DNA of 64,000 nt from NCBI RefSeq assembly GCF_001182045.1, contig NZ_CVTY01000007.1, forward strand, positions 930,001 to 994,000, in the 5' to 3' direction. Under the pieces are notes generated by a model. It searched no databases. It worked only from the letters and a program-made list of their open reading frames with translations, and was not told the DNA's origin. The DNA comes from Dakarella massiliensis (GTDB taxonomy: Bacteria; Pseudomonadota; Gammaproteobacteria; Burkholderiales; Burkholderiaceae_F). A program made the translations under genes and the position numbers. Below are positions 8,381-17,195 of the stretch, piece after piece (the first letter of the stretch is position 1; every line of letters starts with the position of its first letter).

Positions 8381-8427
8381 CTATCTTTCTAGCATAAGCA
8401 GGAAAAAAGCGGAACACTCCTTTGTCA

Positions 8428-10464
8428 CTACGGCGCCGAAGGGGCGGCGGATTCCGGGGCAGTTTCAGCCTCGGCTGACGGGGCGTCGGCCGGAGCTTCA
8501 GGCGCGCCGGCTTCAGAGGCCGGGGCCGCTTCCTCGGGAGCGGCTTCCGGCGCCTCTTCCTCAGGCTCCTCGTCACCCAGCTCCTGCACTTCGTCTCTCA
8601 CTTCCTTAAGGCGCACCTCGAGGACGAGCCCGATGTAGTCAAGACCAAGAATATCGAGCACCACTTTCTTGCCGCGCGGCAGCTCAGGGAGCCCCGGCAC
8701 GCGCTGCGTGAACGGGATGCCGTCAAAGCGGACAAGGTCCCCCTTCACAACGATGCCCTCAATCTGCTTCACGTTCTCCTGCGCGATCCAGCGAAGCGAC
8801 CTGTAGCGCTCCATCCGGGTCTGGAAGTCCTTGTAGAGCCCGTAAATGTTCTCAAACTGCGCAACGATCATGAAGAAGTCGGAGTCATTCCGCTCGTAGG
8901 GAGGCTTTTCTCCCATCACGATCGCGATGATCTGCTGCTGATTCACGAGGTCAACGTAGCGGCGGAGCGGCGACGTGCACCAGGAGTAGCGCGCCACGCC
9001 GAGACCATCGTGCGGACCACCGACTGTGCTCATGCGGACGCGGCCCATTCTCTGGCTGCGGTAGATGCCGGCCGTGCCGTGCTCCTCAAGCCACTCACCC
9101 CAGACGCTGTTCGCGAAAATCATGGCTTCAGCCACCACGAGGTCGAGCGGTTCGCCGCGGCGGCGTCCCTTCACGTGAATGATGGCGTCTTCGCCTTCAC
9201 CCTCAAGATCAAAGAACCAGTCAATCTTTCCCTTCACCTCGGGGCGGCCCCGGACGGCTTCGCGTTCCGCCTGCAGGTGCTTCGCGAAGTGCCAGAGGTA
9301 GCGGATATCCTCCGCGTGCGGAATCGTGAGCGTACCGGCCTCAACCGCCTCTTCTGACACCTGTTCATCCCACTGGTCGTAGCGGAGGTTGTCGCCCATC
9401 CGGATCCGCTCAAGACGCGTATCGGTGGAGAGAACGCGCATCGTCTCATCATCCACCATCGCGTAAAGCGAGAGACAGGGAACAAGGCGGCCTTCATCAA
9501 GCGAATACGCCTTCACCCAGTTTTCCGGGAGCATCGTGGTTTTGAGACCCGGCGCATAGACGGTCGACATACGGTTCCGGACGAAGAGATCCATCGGGTC
9601 TCCGCGCTGCATGCCGATCGAAGGCACCGCGATATGGATACCGATCCGGGTCTTGCCGCCTTCCATATGCGTCACGGACGTGGCGTCATCAATTTCCGTC
9701 GTGCTCGAATCGTCGATCGAGAACGGCACGGCGTCAGAGACCGGAAGGTCGTCCCCCCGGCCTTCAGGCGGCTGCGGGAGCGTATCCGGGAAACCGGCGC
9801 CCTCCGGGAAATTTTCGGCGTAGAACGAATCGACGTGCCAGTGCCACGGGGACGAGATTGCCTTCAGATCGAGGAGGAGCTTAAGCGGCGTCATGCGGCG
9901 TTCGGCCGCGGCGTCAGAAAGCGCCTTCCACTCGATGCTGTTTTTATCCGCGTGAATCAGGAGCCCGATCGGATCAGCGCCGATCTCAGGCGGCACGGTG
10001 CCCGAGACGAGCTCCGCGGTGATGGCTTTCTTATGCTCTTCCTGCTTACGCTTTCGCTCAAGCGCCTCAAGCGCCCGTTTCAGGATTTCTTCCGGGGCCG
10101 CCTTGAAGCGGCCGCGGCCCTTGCGGTAGAAGTAGACCGGCGACTCATAAAGCCTCATCAGGAGTCCGGCCTTCGCGGTATTCGTTTCCTCATCCCCGAA
10201 ATACTCAGCCGCCAGATCCTCGTAGCTGAACTCGTCCTTCGGCGCCACCTCCCAGAGGAAGCTCGGATCGAGTTCCGCGGCCTGCGCCTGGGCCTTCTCC
10301 ATGAAGGCCTGGGGCGACGGCTGCTCGAAGCTGAAGAAGACCTTGGAACCCTTCACCTTCGTGCGCTTTCCGGTCGAAAGCTCCACCTGATAGGTTGCGC
10401 TCGTCGAAGAAAGTACAGACCCGGCCTTGAAGGAGCCGTTGTCGTCAAAAAAAAGATTGGTCAT
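8428..10464 (-). CDS. RNase II/R-family 3'-5' exoribonuclease (RNB domain)
   Basis: This is a predicted processive, Mg2+-dependent 3'-5' exoribonuclease. An N-terminal region (about 1-240) precedes the RNB catalytic domain. The metal-binding cluster reads FSIDDSSTTEIDDA (248-261) with Asp251, Asp252, Asp259 and Asp260. The CTSPLRRYVDLVNQ helix, typical of the domain end, is present. A short OB/S1-like part (about 565-620) follows. The last 65 residues are an Ala/Glu/Pro-rich tail, probably disordered. This family sits beside aroE-mtgA in many Burkholderiales. I leave the symbol open because it differs from enterobacterial rnb and rnr. Confidence 0.9.
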   Translation of the reverse strand: MTNLFFDDNGSFKAGSVLSSTSATYQVELSTGKRTKVKGSKVFFSFEQPSPQAFMEKAQAQAAELDPSFLWEVAPKDEFSYEDLAAEYFGDEETNTAKAGLLMRLYESPVYFYRKGRGRFKAAPEEILKRALEALERKRKQEEHKKAITAELVSGTVPPEIGADPIGLLIHADKNSIEWKALSDAAAERRMTPLKLLLDLKAISSPWHWHVDSFYAENFPEGAGFPDTLPQPPEGRGDDLPVSDAVPFSIDDSSTTEIDDATSVTHMEGGKTRIGIHIAVPSIGMQRGDPMDLFVRNRMSTVYAPGLKTTMLPENWVKAYSLDEGRLVPCLSLYAMVDDETMRVLSTDTRLERIRMGDNLRYDQWDEQVSEEAVEAGTLTIPHAEDIRYLWHFAKHLQAEREAVRGRPEVKGKIDWFFDLEGEGEDAIIHVKGRRRGEPLDLVVAEAMIFANSVWGEWLEEHGTAGIYRSQRMGRVRMSTVGGPHDGLGVARYSWCTSPLRRYVDLVNQQQIIAIVMGEKPPYERNDSDFFMIVAQFENIYGLYKDFQTRMERYRSLRWIAQENVKQIEGIVVKGDLVRFDGIPFTQRVPGLPELPRGKKVVLDILGLDYIGLVLEVRLKEVRDEVQELGDEEPEEEAPEAAPEEAAPASEAGAPEAPADAPSAEAETAPESAAPSAP

Positions 10465-10482
10465 ATGTGTTGCAGCCGGTAT

Positions 10483-11082
10483 TCAGTTTGAGTCATCCGG
10501 CGAAAGAGCCGCTTCAGGCCGCATGGCGCAGAAGTCGGTTATTGCCGGACTGTATTGATCAAAGTTGCTGATCTGATGATCGCCCTGCGGCACCAGTACG
10601 CGTTTCGCCGCCTGGTATTTTCTGTCCGCCCCGTGCCAGTCAAGGACTTCATCCGATGTGGAGAGCAGCACGAGATAGCGGGTAGGCATTGTAATCGCAG
10701 GCGTATCGAGCCTGAGGAGCTGATCAGCGTAGTCCTCAGTGATCACCACGCGGCGCTTGCCGCCGTAGGTTTCCTGTTCGCCCAGAAAATCCCGGACAAG
10801 CTCCCAGGGGCGCACCACCGGATTCAGGAGCACCGCACGGCACCCGGTTTTCTCCGCGAGCCACGTCGCGTAAAACCCGCCGAGACTGGATCCCACGACA
10901 GTGAGCTCCTCAGGGGGCATCCCCGCCGTGAATCTCGTGAGCATCGCTGATACCTGCTCAGGAGACATGGTGAGATCCGGGGCGAAAAAGGGAATCCCCC
11001 GCTTCTTATGCTCGAGCGCGAGGATTCTCCCCTTTTTGGAGTCAGGAGATGAGAGAAAACCGTGAAGATAAATCGTCGCCAT
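10483..11082 (-). CDS. YqiA-like alpha/beta-hydrolase esterase
   Basis: This small 199-residue cytoplasmic alpha/beta hydrolase is of the YqiA/YcfP type. The N-terminal HGF (7-9) is the oxyanion-side motif. The nucleophile elbow is GSSLG with Ser66. The likely acid is Asp144 in STSDEVLDW and the base His169 in GDHQ, giving a full catalytic triad. No signal peptide is present. The physiological substrate is unknown for this family; esterase activity is inferred. It precedes the RNB exonuclease by 18 bases and follows mpl closely, so all three may share a transcript. Confidence 0.85.
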   Translation of the reverse strand: MATIYLHGFLSSPDSKKGRILALEHKKRGIPFFAPDLTMSPEQVSAMLTRFTAGMPPEELTVVGSSLGGFYATWLAEKTGCRAVLLNPVVRPWELVRDFLGEQETYGGKRRVVITEDYADQLLRLDTPAITMPTRYLVLLSTSDEVLDWHGADRKYQAAKRVLVPQGDHQISNFDQYSPAITDFCAMRPEAALSPDDSN

Positions 11083-11104
11083 CCGGTCTCAGCCCTCCTC
11101 CCGT

Positions 11105-12457
11105 TCAGGATGCTTTTTCGCGGAGCGCGGCAAGGAGCTTTCCATGCACGCCGCCGAAGCCTCCGTTGCTCATCACAAGGATGCTGTCGCCGGGAGCCGC
11201 ATAGGCTGCCGCTTCCTTTACGAGAAGATCCAGATCCGTGTAGGTGTGTGCCTTGTCGCCGAGCGGTGCGAGCGCTTCCGCCTCATTCCAGCGGACACCG
11301 GCACCGGCGTAGCAGAACACCTGGTCCGCGTCACTCAGAGACCCGGGGAGTGCGGCGCGCATGGTGCCCATCTTCATCGTATTGGAGCGGGGCTCAAGCA
11401 CAGCGATGAGGCGTCCCTTGCCGTAGCCGATCTTCCCGCGGAGCGCGGCGATCGTTTCGCGGATCGCGGTCGGGTGATGCGCGAAGTCATCGATCACCGT
11501 GACACCGTCCTCGGTTCCTTTCACTTCAAGACGGCGCTTCACGCCGGAGAAACTTTCCATTGCGGCGATCGCCTCACGCGGATCCACGCCCGCGTCACGC
11601 GCCGCGGCAATGGCGGCAAGTGTATTCAGCTGATTGTGACGCCCGAGGAGCGGGCTCTTCAGGATACCGAAAGACTCACCCTGGAAGGCCACTTCGCCAT
11701 CCTCGGAAATCGTCCAGCCGTTCTCCGAATCAAACCGCTCCACGCGGCTCCAGCAGCCCATCTCGAGCACCCGGTCCAGCGTCGCGCTCTGACCGTTCGC
11801 GACGATGAGCGCCTGCTGCGCCATCGTACGCACGAGGTGGTGGAAACTCTTCTCGATCGCCTCAACGTTCTCAAAAATGTCCGCGTGGTCGTATTCGAGA
11901 TTATTCAGGATCGCGGTGCGAGGGCGGTAATGCACAAACTTGCTTCTCTTATCAAAGAAGCAGGTTTCATATTCGTCACCCTCAATCACAAAGTAGGGGC
12001 TCTCGGGCGACAGCCGCGCGCTGTGGCTGAAGTTCGATGGCACGCCGCCGATCAGGTAACCCGGTGCCTTTCCGCACGCCTCGAGAATCCAGGCGAGCAC
12101 CGAGCTCGTCGTGGTCTTGCCGTGCGTACCGGCCACCGCCATCACGTGGCGTCCCTGCAGAATATGTTCGCTGATCCACTGCGGACCCGAGGTATACGGT
12201 TCCCCGGCATTCAGAATCGCTTCGAGGAGCGGGTTGCCGCGCGAAATCGCGTTTCCGATCACCCAGAGATCCGGGTGAATCGACATCTGCTCCTCACCAT
12301 ACCCTTCGTAAAGCTCGATACCGAGACCGCGAAGCTGATCACTCATCGGCGGATAGACCCCCGCGTCGCACCCCGTGACCTTATGCCCCGCCTGAACCGC
12401 GAGCTGCGCCACGCCGCCCATGAAAGTTCCGCAAATTCCTAGGATATGTATATGCAT
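11105..12457 (-). CDS. mpl: UDP-MurNAc:L-alanyl-gamma-D-glutamyl-meso-DAP ligase (murein peptide ligase)
   Basis: Mpl reattaches the recycled tripeptide L-Ala-D-Glu-meso-DAP to UDP-MurNAc, salvaging murein turnover products in the cytoplasm. The 450 residues carry the Mur-ligase three-domain plan. The N-terminal Rossmann-like HILGICGTFMGG (4-15) is diagnostic of Mpl rather than MurC. The ATP loop is GTHGKTT (110-116), and the central EGDEYETCFFD block is also typical of Mpl. It is divergent from an unknown gene at 12593. On the minus strand a good -10, TACAAT (12519-12524), lies in the 135-base spacer. Confidence 0.96.
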   Translation of the reverse strand: MHIHILGICGTFMGGVAQLAVQAGHKVTGCDAGVYPPMSDQLRGLGIELYEGYGEEQMSIHPDLWVIGNAISRGNPLLEAILNAGEPYTSGPQWISEHILQGRHVMAVAGTHGKTTTSSVLAWILEACGKAPGYLIGGVPSNFSHSARLSPESPYFVIEGDEYETCFFDKRSKFVHYRPRTAILNNLEYDHADIFENVEAIEKSFHHLVRTMAQQALIVANGQSATLDRVLEMGCWSRVERFDSENGWTISEDGEVAFQGESFGILKSPLLGRHNQLNTLAAIAAARDAGVDPREAIAAMESFSGVKRRLEVKGTEDGVTVIDDFAHHPTAIRETIAALRGKIGYGKGRLIAVLEPRSNTMKMGTMRAALPGSLSDADQVFCYAGAGVRWNEAEALAPLGDKAHTYTDLDLLVKEAAAYAAPGDSILVMSNGGFGGVHGKLLAALREKAS

Positions 12458-12592
12458 CGAATAACGCCTGCATCCGGCCGCGTCCGGCTTCGGATGCCTC
12501 AGAAAAAAGATGTCCCTAATTGTAGCGGCTGAGGCAGACCCGCTAAGGCGTCTCCGCTAGACTAGCCGGGGTGAATTGTTTCAGAGTGAAGC
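12458..12592 (-). promoter_or_regulatory. mpl promoter -10 and leader hairpin
   Basis: In the mpl/unknown divergent spacer, the minus strand has TACAAT at 12519-12524, a 5/6 match to a sigma70 -10, with only a weak TTAGCG-like -35 16 bases upstream. Between it and the mpl start lies a stem GCATCCG (12470-12476) / CGGATGC (12491-12497), so the hairpin would be part of the mpl 5' leader. Confidence 0.5.
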
Positions 12593-13243
12593 ATGGATAC
12601 TGAAATTGAAGAAGCCGCGGCTTACGCGGCGCGGCTGATTGTGGATCAGCACTGCAGCTGGGCGCTCGCCCGGACAAAACTCACCGAGGCGTTCGGCAAA
12701 CGCTGCCCGATGCCGTCGGGAGCGGATGTGGAAACCGCCGTGCGGGAGCATCTCAGCATCTTTTACCCGGATCATCCGGCGCTGCTTGCCGCGCTCCGGG
12801 CTGAGGCAGCGGCTGTCATGCGGAACCTCGCTGAGGCCGGCATCACAGCGTACCTCGCGGGCCCCGTGCTGAACGGCGCGGCGACAGACGACTCCAACAT
12901 CACGCTCGAATGCTTCGCGGAAAGCGGCAAGGACGCGGAACTCGCGCTCCTTAATCTCAATATCAATTGGGAGCCGATTGACCCGCAGGCCACGCCGTCG
13001 CTTCACCCGATCGAGGCGCTTGGGTGGCTTCGCCCCATCCGGCGGAGCTCCCCGCTCTCTCGCCTCCTCCCCTTCGCGCACTCAGTCGGCGTATCGCTTG
13101 AAGTGCTGCCGCTTCGGGATCTCGGCGCGAACCCGCGAAGGCGCGCTCCCGATATCTACCAGACCGATATCGAGGCCTCAGGCCGCGCGTCACTCGACGA
13201 CCTCCTCAGCCTGCTGCGCGACTCCTCACATCATCCGGATTAA
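12593..13243 (+). CDS. Unknown protein divergent from mpl, possibly nucleotidyltransferase-like
   Basis: The function of this 216-residue soluble protein is not established. The N-terminal 75 residues look helical. The stretch around 80-125 (AYLAGPVLNGAATDDSNI, then LECFAE and LNLNINWEP) has a beta-alpha pattern faintly like nucleotidyltransferase folds but lacks a clear catalytic GS-DxD motif. The C-terminal part (about 150-205) holds PRRRAPDIY. Similar proteins lie beside mpl in other Burkholderiales from memory, sometimes mislabelled as Mur ligases. It has none of the Mur-ligase motifs. The divergent arrangement suggests shared regulation with mpl. Confidence 0.7.
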   Translation: MDTEIEEAAAYAARLIVDQHCSWALARTKLTEAFGKRCPMPSGADVETAVREHLSIFYPDHPALLAALRAEAAAVMRNLAEAGITAYLAGPVLNGAATDDSNITLECFAESGKDAELALLNLNINWEPIDPQATPSLHPIEALGWLRPIRRSSPLSRLLPFAHSVGVSLEVLPLRDLGANPRRRAPDIYQTDIEASGRASLDDLLSLLRDSSHHPD

Positions 13244-13535
13244 CCTATTTTTGAGAATCCGGGGTTTTCCGATCTACGGATTGTCTCTTACAATCGCAGT
13301 CGGAGATTTTTAACGCTTTTTAGCGACATTTCACGGCAAAATAGAGGTTGCCCGCTTTTTCCGGGACTCCCGCAAGACGCGAAAAGCACTGAGAAAAGCG
13401 AAAAATTCTGAAGTATCTCTATAAGTTATCTACTGATACCGGTTTTTGCCGCGTTACAGGCACTGCCGGCTTGTTAAGACAAAATCGGACGGCTTTCCTA
13501 CCCGGTAAAAGAGCCAGTCTGAAGCGAAGGACATT
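13244..13535 (+). promoter_or_regulatory. accB upstream region (292 bases, no gene)
   Basis: The spacer upstream of accB is AT-richer than its surroundings and has no convincing open frame. It contains a small hairpin CGCT/AGCG (13314-13325) and several AT-rich hexamers (TATAAG at 13420-13425), but no paired -35/-10 I would defend. A good ribosome-binding site GAAGGA ends five bases before the accB ATG. A promoter and long leader for accBC are expected here, since accB transcription is leader-controlled in several bacteria. That is inference only. Confidence 0.35.
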
Positions 13536-14021
13536 ATGGATCTGAGAAAAATTAAAACCCTGATCGACCTCGTGCGCGAAAGCGGCGTTGCTGAACTCGA
13601 GGTTAATGAAGGCGAAGATCATCTCCGTATTGTGAACACCCACGGCACCGCCTCGCCCCTGCCCGCAGGCACCGTGCTCACCGACCTTTCCGCGTTTTCC
13701 GCTCCGGCCGCTGCCGTTCCCGCGGTTCCGGCCGCCGCTGCCGCTCCGGCTGCCGCAGAAGCTGCTCCGCAGCCCGCTGTTCCTGCCGGCAAGCCCGTGA
13801 CGAGCCCGATGGTCGGTACGTTCTACCGTTCTCCTTCGCCTGAAGCGAAGCCGTTTGTCCAGGTGGGTGATACGGTGAAGAAGGGCGACACGCTCTGCAT
13901 CATCGAAGCCATGAAGCTGCTGAACGAGATTGAAGCGGAAGAAGACGGCGTAATCAAGGAAGTCCTCGTTGAAAACGGACAGCCTGTTGAATTCGGTCAG
14001 CCCCTCTTTATTCTTGGATAA
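13536..14021 (+). CDS. accB: Biotin carboxyl carrier protein of acetyl-CoA carboxylase
   Basis: AccB carries the covalently bound biotin that shuttles CO2 from AccC to the carboxyltransferase in malonyl-CoA synthesis. Of 161 residues, about 1-40 form the N-terminal domain, 55-87 an Ala/Pro-rich mobile linker, and the C-terminus the biotinyl domain. The biotinylation motif EAMKL is present with Lys127. [13 protein letters not shown] (90-102) includes the typical thumb-type region. The accC start lies five bases downstream of the stop, forming the standard accBC operon. Confidence 0.97.
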   Translation: MDLRKIKTLIDLVRESGVAELEVNEGEDHLRIVNTHGTASPLPAGTVLTDLSAFSAPAAAVPAVPAAAAAPAAAEAAPQPAVPAGKPVTSPMVGTFYRSPSPEAKPFVQVGDTVKKGDTLCIIEAMKLLNEIEAEEDGVIKEVLVENGQPVEFGQPLFILG

Positions 14022-14026
14022 AACCC

Positions 14027-15376
14027 ATGTTTGGAAAGATTCTTATTGCAAACAGAGGGGAAATCGCGCTGCGAATCCAGCGTGCCTGCCGCGAGCTCGG
14101 CATTAAAACGGTAGTCGTTCACTCGATGGCGGACGCTGACGCGAAGTACGTCCGCCTCGCCGACGAGAGCGTCTGCATCGGACCCGCTCCCTCCTCTCAG
14201 TCCTACCTGAATATTCCCGCGATCATCGCTGCGGCCGAAGTGACGGACGCCGAGGCGATTCACCCGGGCTACGGCTTCCTCTCTGAAAACGCGGACTTTG
14301 CGGAACGCGTTGAGCAGTCAGGATTTGCCTTCATCGGACCCCGTCCTGAAACGATCCGCCTGATGGGCGACAAGATTCAGGCGAAGAAAGCCATGATTGA
14401 AGCCGGCGTGCCCTGCGTGCCGGGCAGCGAAGGCGCTCTGCCGGACGATCCGGATGAGATCCGCCGTATCGCGCGCGAGGTCGGCTACCCCTGCTTCATC
14501 AAGGCGAGCGGTGGCGGCGGCGGACGCGGCATGCGCGTTGTCCGCAGCGAAGCCGCTCTCATCAACTCCGTGAAGCTCACGAAGCAGGAAGCGAAATCCG
14601 CTTTCGGCAATCCTGAGGTCTACATGGAGAAGTTCCTCGAGAATCCGCGCCACATCGAAATCCAGATTCTCTGCGACAACTTCAGAAACTGCGTTTACCT
14701 CGGCGAGCGCGACTGCTCGATGCAGCGCCGCAACCAGAAGGTGATGGAAGAGACGCCGGCTCCCGGCATTCCGCGCCGTCTGATCGACCGCCTCGGCAAG
14801 CGCTGCGTGGAAGCCTGCAAGAAGATCGGCTACCGCGGCACCGGCACCTTTGAGTTCCTGTACGAAAACGGCCAGTTCTACTTCATCGAAATGAACACCC
14901 GAGTGCAGGTTGAGCACACGGTAACCGAGGAAGTGACGGGCGTCGATATCGTCGCGGAGCAGATCAAGATCGCGGCCGGCGAACGGCTCGAGCTGAAGCA
15001 GCGCGACATCCAGATCAACGGCCACGCGATCGAGTGCCGAATCAACGCTGAGGATCCGTACACCTTCGTGCCGTCCCCCGGAAAAGTCACTGCCTGGCAT
15101 CTGCCCGGCGGCCCTGGCATCCGTATCGACACGCATGTGTTCGCCGGCTACACCGTGCCTCCTTACTACGACTCGCTCATCGCGAAGCTCGTGGCGCACG
15201 GCCATACCCGCGAGCAGGCTATTGCCCGTATGAGCATCGCTCTCTCGGAATTCGCGGTTGAAGGCATCAAGACCAATATCCGGCTTCACCGCGATATCAT
15301 GGCGGACGAAAAAGTGCGCCAGGGCGGTGTCAGCATCCACTATCTGGAAGAAAAGCTGAAAACGCTTCATCCCTGA
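14027..15376 (+). CDS. accC: Biotin carboxylase of acetyl-CoA carboxylase
   Basis: AccC uses ATP and bicarbonate to carboxylate biotin on AccB, the first half-reaction of fatty acid synthesis. The 449-residue ATP-grasp enzyme is full length. Visible are the N-terminal [13 protein letters not shown] (4-16), [10 protein letters not shown] (79-88), the glycine-rich ATP loop [10 protein letters not shown] (161-170), and the [14 protein letters not shown] active-site block. It follows accB by five bases and is followed by prmA, a common Burkholderiales order. Confidence 0.98.
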   Translation: MFGKILIANRGEIALRIQRACRELGIKTVVVHSMADADAKYVRLADESVCIGPAPSSQSYLNIPAIIAAAEVTDAEAIHPGYGFLSENADFAERVEQSGFAFIGPRPETIRLMGDKIQAKKAMIEAGVPCVPGSEGALPDDPDEIRRIAREVGYPCFIKASGGGGGRGMRVVRSEAALINSVKLTKQEAKSAFGNPEVYMEKFLENPRHIEIQILCDNFRNCVYLGERDCSMQRRNQKVMEETPAPGIPRRLIDRLGKRCVEACKKIGYRGTGTFEFLYENGQFYFIEMNTRVQVEHTVTEEVTGVDIVAEQIKIAAGERLELKQRDIQINGHAIECRINAEDPYTFVPSPGKVTAWHLPGGPGIRIDTHVFAGYTVPPYYDSLIAKLVAHGHTREQAIARMSIALSEFAVEGIKTNIRLHRDIMADEKVRQGGVSIHYLEEKLKTLHP

Positions 15377-15407
15377 TCGGCAGTGCCCCGGCATCCTAGG
15401 AGAAAAA

Positions 15408-16316
15408 ATGCAGGAAATTACGCTTTACGCCGACCGCGGCAATGCTGAAGCGATCGGCGACATGCTGATGGAAGCCGGGGCTAGCAGCTACACGACGCAG
15501 GACGCAGACGCGGATACGCCGTCTGAGTCCCCCCTCTTCGGCGAACCGGGTCTGGAACCGAAGGTCCAGGCCTGGAACCGCTCGCTTCTGACGGTCCTCG
15601 CGGACGACGGTTTCGACTGGAAAACGTCGCTCGCCGTGATCGAAAAGGCGCTCGGCATTGAGAAGCTCGAAGTGAAGTCCGTGGAAGCTGTGCCCGATGT
15701 TGACTGGGTCCGCATCACGCAGGCCCAGTTCCAGCCGATCCAGGCCTCGCGCAGGCTCTGGATCGTGCCCTCCTGGTCCGAACCGCCGTCCCCTGACGCG
15801 CTCAATATGAAGCTCGATCCGGGCGTCGCTTTCGGCACCGGAAGCCATCCGACCACGCATCTCTGCATTCAGTGGCTTGATGAAAATCTGAAGAAAGGCG
15901 AAACCGTTCTTGACTACGGCTGCGGCACCGGCATTCTCGCGATCGCGGCTGCCATGTTCGGCGCGGGCTCGGTCGAAGGCTGCGACATTGATCCGCTCGC
16001 GGTTGAAGCCTCCCGTTTCAACGCCGAAAACAACGGCGTGACCGGAAACTTCTGCCTCCCTGACGGGATTCCCGCCGGGAAGCCGTATGATATCGTCATC
16101 GCCAACATCCTCTGCAATCCGCTGATCTCGCTTTCTCCCACGCTCTGCGGCCATGTCGCCGAGGGCGGGCAGCTGGTGCTGTCGGGCATTCTCGATGACC
16201 AGGTGGACCGCATCATTGAAGCGTTCCACAAGGCGGATCCTGCCATCACGCTCTCGCGGTGGCGTTCTGAAGAGGGCTGGAATGTCCTCAGCGCCCGGAG
16301 GGCGGCTTCGCTTTAA
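15408..16316 (+). CDS. prmA: Ribosomal protein L11 methyltransferase
   Basis: PrmA trimethylates lysines and the N-terminus of ribosomal protein L11. Of 302 residues, the first ~90 form the L11-recognition domain, followed by the class I SAM-dependent methyltransferase domain. Typical blocks are LDPGVAFGTGSHPTT (128-142 region), the SAM loop DYGCGTGILAIAA, the acidic DIDPLA strand end, and IVIANIL (catalytic motif). A good AGGAG ribosome site precedes the ATG. It lies between accC and the zinc-ribbon gene on one strand. Confidence 0.97.
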   Translation: MQEITLYADRGNAEAIGDMLMEAGASSYTTQDADADTPSESPLFGEPGLEPKVQAWNRSLLTVLADDGFDWKTSLAVIEKALGIEKLEVKSVEAVPDVDWVRITQAQFQPIQASRRLWIVPSWSEPPSPDALNMKLDPGVAFGTGSHPTTHLCIQWLDENLKKGETVLDYGCGTGILAIAAAMFGAGSVEGCDIDPLAVEASRFNAENNGVTGNFCLPDGIPAGKPYDIVIANILCNPLISLSPTLCGHVAEGGQLVLSGILDDQVDRIIEAFHKADPAITLSRWRSEEGWNVLSARRAASL

Positions 16317-16331
16317 AAAGGCTTCATCTCT

Positions 16332-17174
16332 ATGGCTCTTGTTGTTCGCTGTCCCATCTGCGGCTGCATCTATCAGGTAACTCCGGAAGAACTCGAGGCC
16401 GACAACGGGCGGCTCCGCTGCGGCATCTGCCAGACCCGGTTTGATGCCTCGGAGACGCTGCGCAAGGTGGATGACGACGTGCTCGACGGTCTTCTGAACC
16501 GCCGCGGATCTGCCCCCGAACCGAGAGCCGCGGAGACCCCGGCCGCTCAGCCCGCCGCGGCGCGCCCCGCGGCTTTTTCTGCCTCTCCCGCATCGGAACG
16601 TTCTGTTCCGAACGACACCGTGGCAGAAAAGCATCCGGTTTTCTGCCGCCTGAATTCACTTTCCCCGAAACTCGGCTCAGTCGCCATGCCGACCGTCGTG
16701 AAGCGGGGAAACCGTCTTTTCTGGCCGATCGGCGTTGTTGTCCTGATCCTTGTCATTCTCTGGCAGCTGCTGTCACTCTTCGGCCCCGTACTCGGCCGCT
16801 ATGTGCCGGCTGTGCTTTCAGCCCGCCAGGCGGTCTGCGGCGTGATTCCCTGCCCGGGTCCCGGCAGCGAAGGCGTGAATCCCTTCGCGGTTGAGAATTT
16901 CGCCCTGACCCCGATCACGATGGATAGCTATGAGATCCACCTGACGCTTGCGAATAACGGCGCGGAAAGCCTCCCGCTTCCGGTGCTTGAAGTCACGTTC
17001 ACCGATGACCGCGGTCTCATCGCGATCCGCCGTCTCGTGAAGCCTGAGGAATACGCGGGACAGGGGTCCGGCACGCGGCTTGGCGCCGCGAAGACGCTTC
17101 CTGTGCGTTTTGCCTTCACGCTTTCCGGAAGCCACCCCGCCTCCTGCACCGTGCGCGCGGTGCCTCAGCGCTGA
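16332..17174 (+). CDS. Zinc-ribbon, DUF3426-type membrane protein
   Basis: The 280 residues start with a zinc ribbon of the MJ0042 type: CPIC (Cys7, Cys10) and CGIC (Cys30, Cys33). An Ala/Pro-rich, probably disordered stretch (55-100) follows. A single membrane helix (129-150) leads to a DUF3426-like C-terminal domain (about 165-280) that would face the periplasm. The function is unknown in any organism I can name. The arrangement, directly after prmA, is conserved in betaproteobacteria, which supports the call. Confidence 0.85.
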   Translation: MALVVRCPICGCIYQVTPEELEADNGRLRCGICQTRFDASETLRKVDDDVLDGLLNRRGSAPEPRAAETPAAQPAAARPAAFSASPASERSVPNDTVAEKHPVFCRLNSLSPKLGSVAMPTVVKRGNRLFWPIGVVVLILVILWQLLSLFGPVLGRYVPAVLSARQAVCGVIPCPGPGSEGVNPFAVENFALTPITMDSYEIHLTLANNGAESLPLPVLEVTFTDDRGLIAIRRLVKPEEYAGQGSGTRLGAAKTLPVRFAFTLSGSHPASCTVRAVPQR

Positions 17175-17195
17175 TCGTCCGGGCGGGGAACCGCG

